From positions 40,728-104,727 of the forward strand of contig JAREIK010000748.1 of assembly GCA_029783825.1 (NCBI GenBank): 64,000 nt of DNA, given 5' to 3'. The notes below the pieces were generated by a model. It saw only the letters and a program-made list of their open reading frames with translations, made no database searches and was not told the DNA's origin. Numbering within the stretch: the stretch's first letter is position 1; each line of letters starts with the position of its first letter. This document shows positions 25,901-37,687 of the stretch, in pieces. Origin of the DNA: Sapria himalayana. Lineage: Eukaryota; Streptophyta; Magnoliopsida; Malpighiales; Rafflesiaceae. A program made the position numbers and the translations under genes.

Positions 25901-26855
25901 TAGAAATATATTTTTATACTTAAACAATGATGATTTGATTTTGTGTATTTTTTGTAATAAAACTACTAATATAGAAATATAATGATAAATATTTTTTGTA
26001 ATAATTTAAAAATGTCATGACATTTAAAATGTAAAAGAATAAATGTTTGTATACATGGTTTTTAAAAAAAAATTAAAAATAATAAAAATACTCTATGAAA
26101 ATGGATATTATACATGAAAATTTCATTGAATCTTAGGAAAATGAATATGCTATTGAAAATTATAATAAGATGAGTGTTACATGCATATCTAGTGAAATTA
26201 GTAATTAATGAAGAACATAGTAGTAATAATAATAATAATAGAAGTAATTATTTTTTTACTTCAAATCTAAAAGGGTTTCTTTAAAATTGATCAAATTCAA
26301 TTATATTGAATAATGCTTGAAAATTTAGTAAAACATCATATATATTAATTAATAGATGAATATATTTTTATTTTTTATTTTAAATTGATTATTTATCCAA
26401 GTTTTCATGAGCTAAAAAATACTATTCTAAAAAAATAGTATTTATAAAAAAATTAATGTAAATTTATTTGATTGAGTGAGAAATAAATATTTAATTGTGT
26501 CGGGTGAATGAATTGATAAAAAATATAAAATGATAATTACTTTTGTGTGATATATCTAAAATAAATATTTTATTGTATTTATGCACTTAACTGATATTTT
26601 TATTCCTACAATTATAGAATTTTATTTAGATTTAAAAACGAGTATAACAATGAAAGAATAAAATATGTTTTAAGGTATTTTAGATTATTATTAAGCTATA
26701 TAATGATGCAAATGAAATTTGTGTTTTTTTATTTTTTTTTAATGTTAATTTCATTTAGAAAATTTGCAAATTAATTATGTGCATTTTATAATATCACAAA
26801 TAAAAAATATTGGAATTAAAATTGTAAAATTTGTGTTAGGATTTTTTATTACTAT
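22916..26855. other. AT-rich interior of the CACTA-like element; no gene
   Basis: No coding domain is seen. At ~24780-24900 there is a decayed SINE-like piece (AAAATTCGATGTCTAATG, then GGATGAAGATATTTGTCA), similar to that at 16236-16430. The segments 24430-24780 and 25240-25700 have higher GC, with recurring TGGGTC, GGGCT and CATGCC words. They look like decayed transposon sequence of unknown type. Confidence 0.5.
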
Positions 26856-27420
26856 AGTATATTATGTACATATATACTGAGTATATATGTACTCGGTATA
26901 TATGTACGCATAATATTGTAGTTTATATGTACATATACTGCAGTAATATATGTACGAGTGAAATGCTAGTATATATGTACATATTTACTACAGTAATATA
27001 TATATATATATAGTTTTTATTTATTTATTTTGATTTGATTGAGTGGTTAAAGTTCTTATAGATATGGTACCGCATTGTTTTCCATATGAAGCTTGTATAA
27101 GTGAAGGGATTTTTCAACAGACATGATGCACCATGAATCTGATAGCTTTTTCGCAGCAAAAAGTTGGTGATCGGAGGAGCAGAGAGAGAGAAAGCAATGT
27201 CATTGCATGGATAGATTATATTTTATGGACTGTCGGTAGATACATTGATTAATAAGATTTAATATAATTTTGTTATTTTTTTTTAGTTATTTAAAATATT
27301 GTATTAAAATAAGTTATTGAATGAATTTTTTTTGTTTAATTTAAAATTTTCATTTACAGTTTTTGATTTTATTCAATTTAATTTAAAAATATTAAATTAT
27401 TTAATTAAATTTTTGTTGAA
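26856..27420. repeat. Direct repeat, copy 1 (with TATATGTACATATACTG mini-repeats)
   Basis: It begins with several interleaved TATATGTACATATACTG-like units. A non-coding stretch follows containing GAGTGGTTAAAGTTCTTA, GAGAGAGAAAGCAATGTCA and CTGTCGGTAGATACATTGAT. A second copy in the same order and orientation lies at 28044-28552, about 1.19 kb further on. The two agree at roughly four of five positions by eye, and the GGC/AGC block lies between them. Confidence 0.8.
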
Positions 27421-27544
27421 GCTGTATGACAATCAACTATAATTTGTGTTTGTTTATGTCTATAATAACTATTTTTATATATCTGTGAATATATTTGTGT
27501 GTCTCTAAATTTTTTAGAGTTTTAGCCAATTATAGGTATGCAAA

Positions 27545-27995
27545 AGCCTATTATCAGCAATGAAAGCAGCGGCAGCAGTGGCACCGGCGGCAGCGGCAGC
27601 GGCGGCGGCGACATTGGTAGGAGAGGTGATATCAGAGGCAGTGGCAGTGGTGGCAGTACCAGAAGTAGCGGCAGTAGTGGTAGCGGCGACAGTGGCAGTA
27701 GTGGCAACGACGGTAGCAGCGGCGGAGGCGGCAGGAGCGGCGATGGCAATGGATGGAGCTACGACATGCACCGACAGCACCAATAATGGGGGTAGCAGCT
27801 GTAGTGGTTGCAGTGGTTGTAGCGACCAGCGGCGGCGGCAGCCGTGGCGACAATGGTGGTGGTGGTGGCACCAGTAGCAGTGGCGATAGTAGAGGCAGTG
27901 GTGGCGGCAGCAATGCCATTGGCAGCGATAGCGGTAGCAGCAGCAGCGGTAGGAGCAGCTGTGGCAGTGGGAGCAGTAGCAACAGCAACAAATGT
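27545..27995. repeat. GGC/AGC/GTGGC trinucleotide-rich block
   Basis: About 450 bp of imperfect GGCAGC, GGCAGT and GGTAGC triplets form a GC-rich island in AT-rich surroundings. Five of the six frames read as low-complexity Gly/Ser, Ala/Val or Leu/Pro runs and have no domain, so I do not annotate a gene. The block lies exactly between the two direct repeat copies. Confidence 0.9.
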
Positions 27996-28043
27996 GATAT
28001 ATATGTACGAATAAAGTCAGTATATACGTACATATAATACTCT

Positions 28044-28552
28044 AGTATTTTATGTACATATATACTGAGTATATTTGTTCTCAGTATATATGTACACATA
28101 ATATTGTAGTTTTTATGTACATATACTATAGTAATATATGTACAAGTAAAATGCTAGTATATATTTACATATATATTGCAGGATTATATATTTATCAAAA
28201 TATAACTTTTTTTAATTTTAATTTGACCGAGTGGTTTAAATTTCTTACAGATATGATACTGCATTGTTCCTCATATAAAGTTTGTATAAGTGATGAAATT
28301 TTTCACTAGAGATTATCTACCGTGACTCGGACAACTTTGTCACAATAGAAAAAGGGTGATCAAATAAGTAGAAAGAGAGAAAGCAACGTCAATGAAAGGA
28401 TATATTATACTTTATGCACTATCGGTAGATATATTGATGAATAAGGATAAGTTATTAAATGATTTTATTTTTTGTTTATTATAAATTATTTATATTTTCA
28501 TATTTTATTCAATTTGATACATAAATATTAAATTATTTAATTAAAAATTTTA
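28044..28552. repeat. Direct repeat, copy 2
   Basis: It matches copy 1 (26856-27420) from the TATGTACATATATACTGAG words through GTTTGTATAAGTGA, GAGAGAAAGCAACGTCA and CTATCGGTAGATATATTGAT. After a gap it matches again in the AAATATTAAATTATTTAATT stretch. It ends just before the right subterminal region of the CACTA-like element. Confidence 0.8.
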
Positions 28553-28599
28553 AAATAAACTAAATTCTGAAAATAGTTTTGAAAAAATAGCTATGGAAA

Positions 28600-28983
28600 A
28601 ATCTCTTACTAAATTAGCAAGGGAAATATTTATTTTAGCAACAGATTTTTCCGTCGCTAAATTTATTTAGCTTGGGACTATTCTATCGATAAAACTTAGC
28701 GACCAACACTTTAGTTTGGGAAATCTTCTGTCATTATTTTTGTTTAGAGATGGAAAATCTTATTTAACTTGCTAATTCAGCTAGGGAAAATAATTTTTTT
28801 AGCTGGTGATTTTTTCATCTCTAAAAATTTAGCTGGGGATACTTTCCCTCACTAAATTTTAGCACCAACACTTTAGATAGAGAAATGATTCATCATTAAT
28901 TCATCGCTATATCCCTTTTAACGACGGAAAATGCTCATTTAGCTAGGGAATTGTCCGTAGTTATATGAGATTTTTCTTGTAGT
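28600..28983. repeat. Right subterminal repeats and terminus of the CACTA-like element
   Basis: TTTAGCTAGGGAAA, TTTTTC(C)GTCGCTAAATTTA and TAGCGACC-type motifs recur here in the inverse sense to those at 17755-18305. The end is TTTTTCTTGTAGTG, the reverse complement of a perfect CACTACAAGAAAAA terminus, followed by ATT. Confidence 0.85.
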
Positions 28984-29097
28984 GATTCTTATATCCAATG
29001 AGTTGATTTGTCTTGCAAACTAAATTTTATATATTTTTTATTCTTGAGAAAAATTCATTAATAAGGTATAATGGTCTCGACACACACTCTCTCATTT

Positions 29098-29470
29098 TTA
29101 TTGATTTTTTTTTATTTTTTTAAAATTTTTATTAATTTTTTTAATTTTTTTAATTTTTTTAATTTTTTTAATTTTTTTAATTCTTTTAATTTTTTAAATT
29201 TTTAAAATTTTTTAAATTTTTTAAATTTTTTAAATTTTTTTAATTCTTTTAATTTTTTTAATTTTTTTAATTTTTTTAATTTTTTTAATTTTTTTTAATT
29301 TTTTTTAATTTTTTTTAATTTTTTAAATTTTTTAAATTTTTTAAATTTTTTAAATTTTTTAAATTTTTTTAATTTTTTTAATTTTTTTAATTTTTTTAAT
29401 TTTTTAATTTTTTTAATTTTTTTAATTTTTTTAATTTTTTTAATTTTTCAAATTTTTTTTTATTTTTTTT
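29098..29470. repeat. (TTTTTTAAT)n A/T-only minisatellite
   Basis: About 370 bp consist of T-runs of 5-9 bases separated by AA or AAA, giving an 8-10-bp unit. It contains almost no G or C. It lies between the CACTA-like element and the Athila-type 5' LTR. Confidence 0.95.
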
Positions 29471-29967
29471 TTGACACACTTTCTCTTGATGATAAATCAT
29501 GTTGAGATTCCAGAAAAGAAAATAATTTTGTACTTTTGCCATACAACTCTGATATTTTATTAAAGGGAAAATCTAATTAGACTTAGAAGGGAATAATATG
29601 TTTATAGGATAATTTTTTTTATGTGGAGTTCATACCTAATATACAAGGCTCCCATTTTAGTGTGGGATCTAGGAGAGGTTAATATTTTGATAGCTTCAAG
29701 ACATGACATCTATTATATCCATGCAACACAGAAATCTCATAGGTGATTAATCATCTCGATAATATTCTCTCCCAAACACAATAAGCTTCAAGCTTCTTAC
29801 ATAATTGTCTTAAAACATCATTAACAAACAAAACCTTTATTTTATATAATAGTATAGACATGCATGCTTATTCAAACATTTGATGAGGGAATATTCATGG
29901 CCCTACAATTGATCAAATATTTTTATATGAATAATAATTTTAGGTATTTGGATTTACATGACTCAAT
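29471..29967. other. Short spacer with an SINE-like remnant
   Basis: At ~29625-29790 the order ATACAAGGCTCCCATTTTA, GTGGGATCTAGGAGAGG, TTAATATTTTGATAG resembles the SINE-like piece at 16236-16430, in the same orientation. No gene is seen. Confidence 0.4.
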
Positions 29968-31432
29968 TGATGAGCCAAAAATTTATCTATATTTTAGTCC
30001 ATTTTCCTAGCCTGTTTTCTAGTTTAGGAGATAGATTTCTTGGCTGAAAGAAAGAAATTCACACTTCTTATGGTTTTGTAGGTCTTCAGTTAGAAGAAGT
30101 AACATTATAGTAAAAATCCAAGAAATTGGTGAAGGAAAATATGTCATGACAAAATCAACTTTATTGTGATAAAAATCTAAAGAGAACTAAAAATCAAGCC
30201 GCAACTAATAAATGATGTTGCAATCAATAATAAAAAGAAAGGAGGATGGGGTTGTTGCCACTCATGTCCCCGGCAGGAGAATGAGTCTCACGACACACAA
30301 CAAGTTGCGACCAAAAAAATTAGACAAGAAAACTGTTATCGCAACAAAGAATTCTTTTAGCAAAGAATTCCAAGATGGAAAACTAGTCACAACCATAAAG
30401 TTACAAGCAACAGGAAAGAACTTGGGCTTGACATTAGAATTGGTTGTGATATGAGAATTAGCCATGATATCGGAATTGGTCATGACATCAGAATTGGTCG
30501 TGGTATCAAAATTGATCACGACATTAGAATTTGGTCGTGATATTAGAATTGGTCGTGACATCAGAATTTGGTCGTGACATTAGATTTAGTTTTGACATCA
30601 ATAATAGGTTGTGATAGAGAAAAAAGAAAAAATAGAGAATTGGAGGTCATGACAAGAAGTTCAAAAATATGCCAATCTTTTTGGATTTTACAAAAAATAA
30701 CTTTAGAAGCTAAGGCTAGGAAAAGACCATATGAAAACATATTCTTCTTCATGAAAGAAGAGGTGAGAAGAAATGGAGGCGAACAAGGAAACTGGTAGCT
30801 AACAGCTTAGCTTATATATTTTTCTTTTAGTATAGATCTAGATTTGATTAGCATTCTTTTAAGACTGAAACAAATCGTAGAAATCAATCGATTTAGTTGG
30901 TTGCAATCACTATGTGTCAATAGGTGATTGTAATCTAGTAATATCGAATCAACATTTTCGATGAATCAATTTAGTTGTTGAGCATGTTCTATTATGTTGG
31001 AATTAGTGAATATTCTTAGGAAGAAGAAGGTTAAATCTATTGGATTGATGTTGAACTTCAATTAACTTGTTCCTAATATTAAACCAAATGCCATAATTCA
31101 TTGTATACTACCCTTAATTCTGGGAGGCCCTCTGAGTGACACAAAGAAGGGAATTCTTGTAGGTTAGTGAATAATCTATTAAGGGGGTGTGTTAGGCTAA
31201 TAGAGATGTATGAAGTATTGAGAAAGAAAAAAACTCAATTCACATAAGATGACTCAACTACTAGTAACTACTTAGATCTTAGACTTCTAGAGAAGCAAAG
31301 TTATCTAAATGGTGAAATATGTAGCTACAAGGAGAGATCCAAGGCTACATGAAAATCGTGCTTGATATATTTTAATTTTTCTCTAGAAAAAAAGCCATAC
31401 TAGATACGTCTACAATAATTGCTCATACTACA
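29968..31432 (+). repeat. 5' LTR of the Athila-type element (3' boundary approximate)
   Basis: It starts TGATGAGCC and shares ~700 bp with the segment starting at 51453. The 3' boundary is placed at a CA just before a decayed primer-binding site near 31437, giving ~1.47 kb, a normal length for Athila LTRs. The internal part at 30425-30615 holds a ~20-bp minisatellite (GACATCAGAATTGGTCGT type). The LTRs are clearly diverged, indicating an old insertion. Confidence 0.7.
30425..30615 (+). repeat. ~20-bp minisatellite inside the 5' LTR
   Basis: About ten units vary around GACATCAGAATTGGTCGT. The matching place in the 3' LTR (51905-52185) has more units (about 14 by eye), so copy number has changed since insertion. 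Confidence 0.8.
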
Positions 31433-31435
31433 TCA

Positions 31436-31457
31436 CTTTGTGTCATTGTCAGTGCCT
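31436..31457 (+). promoter_or_regulatory. Decayed primer-binding site region
   Basis: The stretch TTTGTGTCATTGTCAGTGCC resembles the TTGGCGCCGTTGCCGGGGA motif that follows the 5' LTR in many Athila/Tat elements, with several transitions of the kind made by methyl-CpG decay. This is a comparison from memory of the family, so confidence is limited. Confidence 0.4.
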
Positions 31458-32321
31458 ACAAGAGGACTGATCCAGTCCAAAATTGACTTTGTGATTTCAA
31501 TTGAATTTTGTTTAGAGTTTTAGTTCTTTAATTGTTGTTATCTTTTAACTAGTATCTAAAAACTTCTTTTTAATGATTCAAATAGTATGAATATTTAGTA
31601 GTTTGGGTAGATAGCAATTCAATTCTTGTCAATCTTCATGGGAATGATATCTAGACTCACATCCATTTTTACTAGTATGACCTGTGTACTTGTAGTATCT
31701 TAAAATAAATCTAATTACAATCTCCATGAGACAGTGTCAAAGTAGAGTGATTTAGTCTATACAAAAAAGAGCAATCAAGTTTTATACTGTCAATTCCAGG
31801 GATTGAAAGAAATAGTTAAGCCAATATATAGATAAAAGAGAGAAACACTAGTTTGGACATATTTTGACAAATAAAATCATAAAAATATGAATTAATAGAA
31901 AGGTCTTATGAAGACACTAAAATTTTTGAGCTTAATGAAAATATATATGTAGAATTTTATTTGATGCCACTAATTCCCTTTGATCTTAATGTGTTTCAAT
32001 TTCAAGAAGTAATTCATGCACGGGAAGCAAGAAGTAGGTATATTTCTTCTAGATACTGAGATTTAAAGAATACTAAGAAGCTAAATGAATGTTAGAATTG
32101 TAGAAATAGTAGAAATGTTAGATGAAAAAATGGTTCCAATAGTTGACTAAGAACACGCAGCAACACCTCTAAAGAATGACACCATAAAAGATTTTTGGAG
32201 ACCAGTCATCAAGAAAAAATATTTAGTAGTGAGATAGGTAGCTATTGAGGCAAACAATTTTGAGCTTAAACCAGCTCTAATTACAATGGTCCATCAGAAT
32301 TAATTTATAGAACATCCATCA

Positions 32322-33535
32322 GAGAATCCTAATGAACATCAGAGTAACTTTTTGAGAATGGTCAACACTGTAAGCTGAATGGAGTTAGGCCAAAAGTAAT
32401 CAAGCTATAACTGTTCCCATTTTTGTTGAAAGATATAACAACCACATGGTTCGAATATCTACCATATGGCTCAGTAAACACTTATGAGGAGCTGATAAAA
32501 AATATATCTGGGTAGGTTTTAAAGGCTCAGATCTGAAAGAATAGGAGAGATCACGACCTTTAGACAATGGGATGAGGAAAGCCTATATACTACTTGGGAA
32601 ATATATAAGAGGCTACTGAAGAGGTGTACAATGCATGGAATAGATCTAAAGACTTAGATGGATATCTTTTACCACTCACTGAATTATACCTCTAAGGAGA
32701 TAATCAATGCCTCATAATATAGATCTTTTAAAAGAAGAAGTGCAAAGGAAGCAAGACAACTGATCAAAGACCTTACTAGATATAATATGAGGGCTTCATC
32801 TGAATCAACAGGGAGTAGAAGTAGATCAAGAGAGAGTGGAGTGATAGAGCTAAACAAAATGACTGTTATTGAAGCCAAACTTGATGTTCTTATGAATATG
32901 TTGGACAAACAAGAGAAAAGAATGAACTCTACTCATGAGATTGGAGCCGTGGAATGAGATGGAAATAGAAGCCATGTTTAGGGACAATGGGAAAAAGGTC
33001 TGTATGTAGTTGAGGAGGTAAACAACCTGAATGAGCAAATAAATTATTATTTCAAGCCCAACCCCAATCTAGAACACATTACAAACCAACACTGAGGAAC
33101 TATGAGAATGTTTATTATAGTGGAGGAGGATAATATGGCCTAAGGTATGTGCAACACTACCATCAAGGGTATGCTCCAATAAGGTTTTAGTAGCAGCAAC
33201 AGTAGCAAAGAGGAGAGAACAAAACCAACCATTAGGATCAAAAGAAGAACCAATCATTTGAGGGACATATGCTGTAGTTCATGAAGTATAACAAGAGGAT
33301 GCTTAGCCTCCATGAACATAAATTGGCTGAATTGGAAGCTTTCAAGTCCAACACACATATATTTTAGGCAAATACGAATGCTTCCCACAAAAAATATCAA
33401 GACTTAAAGTAGGACAACTAGTCCTAAACTTGTATGGTTAAAATGAAGATGTTTTTCCTAGTGATACAAAGAAGAATCCGAGAGACTACATGGCTATGCA
33501 TCTCATAAGTGGGAAGGAATTGAAGAACAAAAAAT
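32322..33535 (+). pseudogene. Athila-type gag, broken
   Basis: Frames near 32322-32715 match the retrotransposon gag capsid region: ENPNEH at the start, then TTWFEYLPYGS, TTFRQWDEESLYTTWE and a LLKR-CTMHGI stretch. These correspond to the W--LP-GSI, F-Q-E-ESLYEAWERFK and L-R-CPHHG blocks of Athila gag. Further on, LAELEAFKSNTH (~33325) and PSDTKKNPRDYMAMHLISGKEL (~33460-33530) match the gag C-terminal part and the junction to protease. Stops and frameshifts occur throughout. The protein would form the virus-like particle in a live element. Confidence 0.75.
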
Positions 33536-33769
33536 CAGAAGAAAATATAAATATGAAATACAGTTCAAGGAATACTATAGAAAAAGCTGATAGGTCGGAG
33601 TAGTAGCAGCATGATGAAAAATGAACCAGGAAGCTGAAAGAATAAACTCAAATATCCATGAATGAAGTTTCCTTCCCGCAAAGACTACAAAGGCCTAAAA
33701 TAAAGTAGTAGTTCTCCTAGTTTTTGAAGATCTTCAAAAAAAAGGAAATCAGCCAACCTTTTTCAGAGG

Positions 33770-34022
33770 CACAGTTTAGATGCCACTCTATGCCAAGTTT
33801 CTGAAGGACATCTTAAGTAAAAAAAAAAATTTCCGAAGATAGAGCAGTGAACCTAACTACCACATGCAGTGCATTCATCCATAGAAGACTACCAAAGTAA
33901 ATAATGGATCCAAGAATTTTCACCATTCCATGCACCATTGGGGATGTTGAGTTTAATAAAGCTCTTTGTGACTCAAGTGTTAGTATTAATTTGATACCCT
34001 TGTCTATGGTTAAAAGGCTAAG
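33770..34022 (+). pseudogene. Retroviral-type aspartic protease, broken
   Basis: From ATG 33904 the reading MDPRIFTIPCTIGDVEF followed by KALCDSSVSINLIPLSMVKRL matches the Athila/Tat protease segment FTIPC-IG---F-KALCDLGASINLMPLS. The catalytic motif D-(L/T)-G-A is changed to DSSV, so the active-site DSG/DTG triplet has lost its Gly. The piece LYAKFLKDIL (~33790) just upstream fits the usual approach to this domain. Right after the domain the frame runs into a long G tract. Confidence 0.75.
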
Positions 34023-34024
34023 TT

Positions 34025-34073
34025 GGGGGGGGGGGGGGGGGGGGTGGGGGGTGGGGGGGGGGGGGGGGGGGGG
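34025..34073 (+). repeat. 49-bp G tract with two T interruptions
   Basis: All bases are G except T at 34045 and 34052. It follows directly after the protease motif in place of the usual Gly-rich KLGLGE-like codons. It could be a genuine G-quadruplex-prone expansion or a sequencing/assembly artefact. Confidence 0.9.
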
Positions 34074-34639
34074 CATACTCTTACTTCAGTCACCCCATAA
34101 TGGCAGACCAAATGGCTAAACTTGAAAGGGTTTTGGAAGATATGCTTGCCATAGTGGGAAATTTTTGTTCCAAGTGGACTTTATTATACTAAACATGGAG
34201 GAAGACTCACAAGTTTCATTGTTGGTGGGAAGACCATTCCTAGCAACTAGAGTTTCCTTTATCATGTGTAGAAGAAAGTACTTACTCTTATGATTAGAAA
34301 TGAGGTAGTTCATTTCGACCTTAACAAGAACCTTGATCAAATAGATATTAATGTTGATGATGACATGCTAGTAAAAAATATTAGCTCCAGTATTTATAAA
34401 CTAGAAAATGGTTGTAATGTTTCATTTTTAATCAAAAAAAAATGAGGTGAATTTTTGATATCTTAAAGATGTTGATTTTGATTTTATGTAGTATAGTTTC
34501 AAATTTATAGAAATTACCTCGAGTTTGAATGAACACAACAGTGAAAATTTCGACAATAGTGAAGAGAAAGAAACTAGGGTAAAATAAGTATAGTAGGGTT
34601 GCATTTAAAAGAAATGCCCTACCATATGAAGTATGAGAA

Positions 34640-34942
34640 CTAGAAAAGGCTAAACCTATGATTATATCGGCTGTATTAATTAAAATTGAAGAACAAAAGC
34701 TACTAAAGGTCTTTAGGGAACATAAGAAAGCTATTGCTTGGTCTATAGAAGATTTGAAGTGTATTAGTCTATCAATCTATGTATGCATAAAATCATATTG
34801 GAGGATAATGCAAAAGCTTCAATAAAGCATCAAAGAAGACTAAACCCTATGATGAAGGTTGTTGTCAGAAAGGAAGTTCTAAAATGGTTGAATACTATAT
34901 TTATATATGGAATATCAGACTGCCCTAGGGTGAGCCCAGTGT
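34640..34942 (+). pseudogene. Reverse transcriptase, 5' part (before the hAT nest)
   Basis: Frames here read LLKVFREHKKAIAWSIEDLK, then CMHKIILEDNAKAS, HQRRLNPMMKVVV, and ISDCPRVSPV. These match the start of Ty3-gypsy RT of the Athila group (HK-AIAW-I-DI-GI, CTHKI-LED, QRRLNP, YPISDS-WVSPV). The match stops at 34942, where the hAT-A terminus begins, and picks up at 46158 on the far side. Frame changes are present before the insertion point. Confidence 0.85.
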
Positions 34943-35567
34943 TAGAGGTGTCGAATGAGGCAGGCTGATTTGGTTTTAGGTGGCCCAACCATGCCATCTA
35001 AATCATTAATTTTAGGCCAGGCACGGTTCATCAGACCAGGCCCGACATGGCATATTAGCACGACAAGTGATGAAACTGTGCCAGGTCATGTCCGGATGGG
35101 TCATTTCTGACCCATCCGAGGCAAGTTTTAATTTTTTAATTCAGAGTATTTAAAAAATTATAAAATTTTAATTTTTAAAAATTAATATATAATTATTTAA
35201 TTATATATTAATACTTTAAAATTTTCTGTTTTTAGTTAATATTAATAGTTAATTATTAACTATACATAAATAATTAATTTTTAAATTTTTATTTTATTAA
35301 ATTTAATAAAACATTTAAGTTTATTTATTTTAATAAAGAACTAAATTTTAAAAACTAAATGTGTATCAATGTAAGTGTATGAATTAATAAAATATTAAAA
35401 CTTAAATATGAATAAAAACTAATGCAAAATAAAAATTCATAAAAAATTAATATTCAAGCATCAATCCACAATCTCAAAATAATATCACAAATAAAAAATA
35501 AACAAACACAAATATAATGTAAATGAGTAAATTGAAATCCAATATCATACTTTAGTATCTCAATCCC

Positions 35568-37639
35568 TCAATCATCAAAGTCTTTAATCATCAAATCATC
35601 CTCAATATCAATATCACATAGATCATCATCAGCAATCAACTCAACTGCTTTTGTTGTAGTCCTAGCACCATCCTGGATGCCAAAGCTCGAATTTTCCCAA
35701 TCCTTCAAGCATGCTAAAGCCTCAACAATATTTGGTCGTAATCTTGATCTCCTATCTGAAATAACATTCACTACAAATAAAAAAGTAGACTCCTATGCTA
35801 TGCTCAGTACCGGAAGAGTCAGTAGATCCCGTATCATCTTAGATAGCATGGGAAAGGTTGACTCGTATGATTTTTACCATTGTAATATATTAGGATTTTT
35901 AGTATCATAATGTGATAGGATTGAGCAATAATTAGTATCTAAGTACCAAGACAGTTCACTCCTATTTAATGGTCCACCCCATCATTTCTTCCTTACTAAC
36001 TAAATGGAAAAATCATCATCTCCGAATATGGTATCTATGTCCGTACTCAGAGCCTCACTACTACTACCACCATACCTAGTATCATAGTATGTAAATAGCC
36101 CAATCAACTTTTCATGAATAAACCATTCAGACAGGTCTTCCTAGTTCATTCATAAGGATATGTATATCAAAATATTTTCTACCCCTTTCACCTTAACCCA
36201 ATGGTCCATGCAAGTAGTCAGACAATAAAGAGATAGAATGGTGGACCAGTACTTTAAGTAATTGGTTTCCATCTCTACAACCATATCGCTAAGTATTAGG
36301 TCATCTCACTACTTCTAAAATATGCTACTATTGTTACATATGCACCTGAGTGCAATACAAGTCATGGAAGTATAAACTGATGAACACATGTTTATCGTAT
36401 CATAAAAAATCTTTAGGAATTTCATTAATGAAATTTTTGTAGCCCAGTCAGTGTAGTAAATAATAAGTTCATCGCTCTTACTATTGACATAGTTGGATAT
36501 CACATGTTCATATCCAACACATGACTTCAACATTATGTATGTGTAATTCCAATAGTTTCTCACGTCAGATTGAAATTTTTTTTCTTAATACCCACCAAAA
36601 AATAGAGACTACCGAACTCCTATTGTCTACAAGAAGTGCAAATGTATTTTAGTGAGTTAGTATGTTTTCAAAAGCTGGGTCACACACCTTCATCTTCGCT
36701 TGTACTATCAGGTTAATGACGTGACACATGAATCTAAAGTGAAAAATCTCTCCTAATGGTCCAACTTTAATAATCCTAACAAACATGTTAATCACTACTT
36801 TATTATTAGATGCATTATCAAATGTGATACTGAAATTTTATTTTGAATTTTATATTCTCTAAAGATCTTTATCATACACTCAAAAATAGTCGGGTCATCA
36901 TGGGATGGAGAATCTCAGAGAATCCTAATATTTTTTTATTTAGTATTTATTTAAAATCTATATAGTGAGCACTGAGGCATGCATAAGATGTATTGTAGTG
37001 ATTAGTCCATATATCAGACATCACGGATACCTCTACACTATATTTCCTAAATTCATTAATTATTATTTATTTTTCTAATTTATAATATTTTAGTATGTCA
37101 TTCATAAATGTGGACTTAGGAATCCTATGATATGTATGCTAAAAAAATGTCTGCATGAAACTAACTACCCTTGGATCCTCTGAAAATCTAATCAGAATGT
37201 CCATCATGATTATCAGTTTGGTCATGTCTTCCCTCTCTACCTTGTTGTGATATATGAAGGGGATAAACTTTGAGACTGAAATGGATCTACCCTTATAAAA
37301 CCTAATGTTGAGTTGGGTTTACTTAGGATCTAATGCATCATATTTTTTGGTGCATAGTTTTGCATGCCTCTCAAGGTATCCGGTCCCACACGAGCTCTTA
37401 TATTTTATTATAATATATGCATTGTGCTAATTTTTCTTCGACACCTCTAATATTTTTTGTTTTATTATATTAATGTGAGTCCAAACTACTGAAGTTCTTC
37501 TAGTTTTTTATTTTTTAGATGTTTGGGTCGAGGTGACTGGAGAAACCAAAGTTTTGGCAGCCTCGAACCTTTTCGTAAAATTTGTGTTATCTAAATTATA
37601 ATTAATTTCATTTTCATTATTAAAATTATTATTTGTCAT
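35568..37639 (-). pseudogene. hAT-A transposase, heavily decayed
   Basis: Minus-strand frames from ATG 37639 to a stop at 35568 follow the hAT-C transposase along its length. Readable pieces include NYWNYTYIMLKSCVGYEHVISNYVNSKSDELII at 36563 downward (in parts) and SDRRSRLRPNIVEALACLKDWE at the C-terminal dimerisation domain (~35770-35690). Many stops, frameshifts and C-to-T type changes break it. It is the most decayed of the three hAT copies, in keeping with being the outermost. Confidence 0.88.
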
Positions 37640-37683
37640 TTTTTTTATTTTTTATTTTTTAGATTCGACTTAAGAGTTAGGAT

Positions 37684-37687
<4 letters not shown>

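Larger units (their letters stand above)
17755..28983. mobile_element. CACTA-like (En/Spm) DNA transposon, non-autonomous, with captured gene
   Basis: The left end reads TACTACAAGAAAAT and the right end, as reverse complement, reads CACTACAAGAAAAA, the canonical CACTA terminus. The first base differs on the left. The 3 bp just outside are ATT on both sides, the expected 3-bp target duplication. Both ends carry several hundred bases of TTTAGC(G/A)ACGG and TTAGCTAGGG motifs, as in En/Spm subterminal regions. No transposase (TNPD/TNPA) can be read inside the 11.2 kb, so it would depend on another copy. It contains a RAD6/UBC2-like gene fragment, two unusual repeat arrays, internal duplications and an SINE-like remnant near 24780-24900. 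The ends and the duplication make the call strong; wrong pairing of ends from two elements remains possible. Confidence 0.8.

Noticed and set aside
27514..28099. Open frames on both strands with poly-Gly/Ser, poly-Ala/Val or poly-Leu/Pro
   Set aside because: They all read the GGC/AGC trinucleotide block; frames overlap in nearly every phase and no domain is present.
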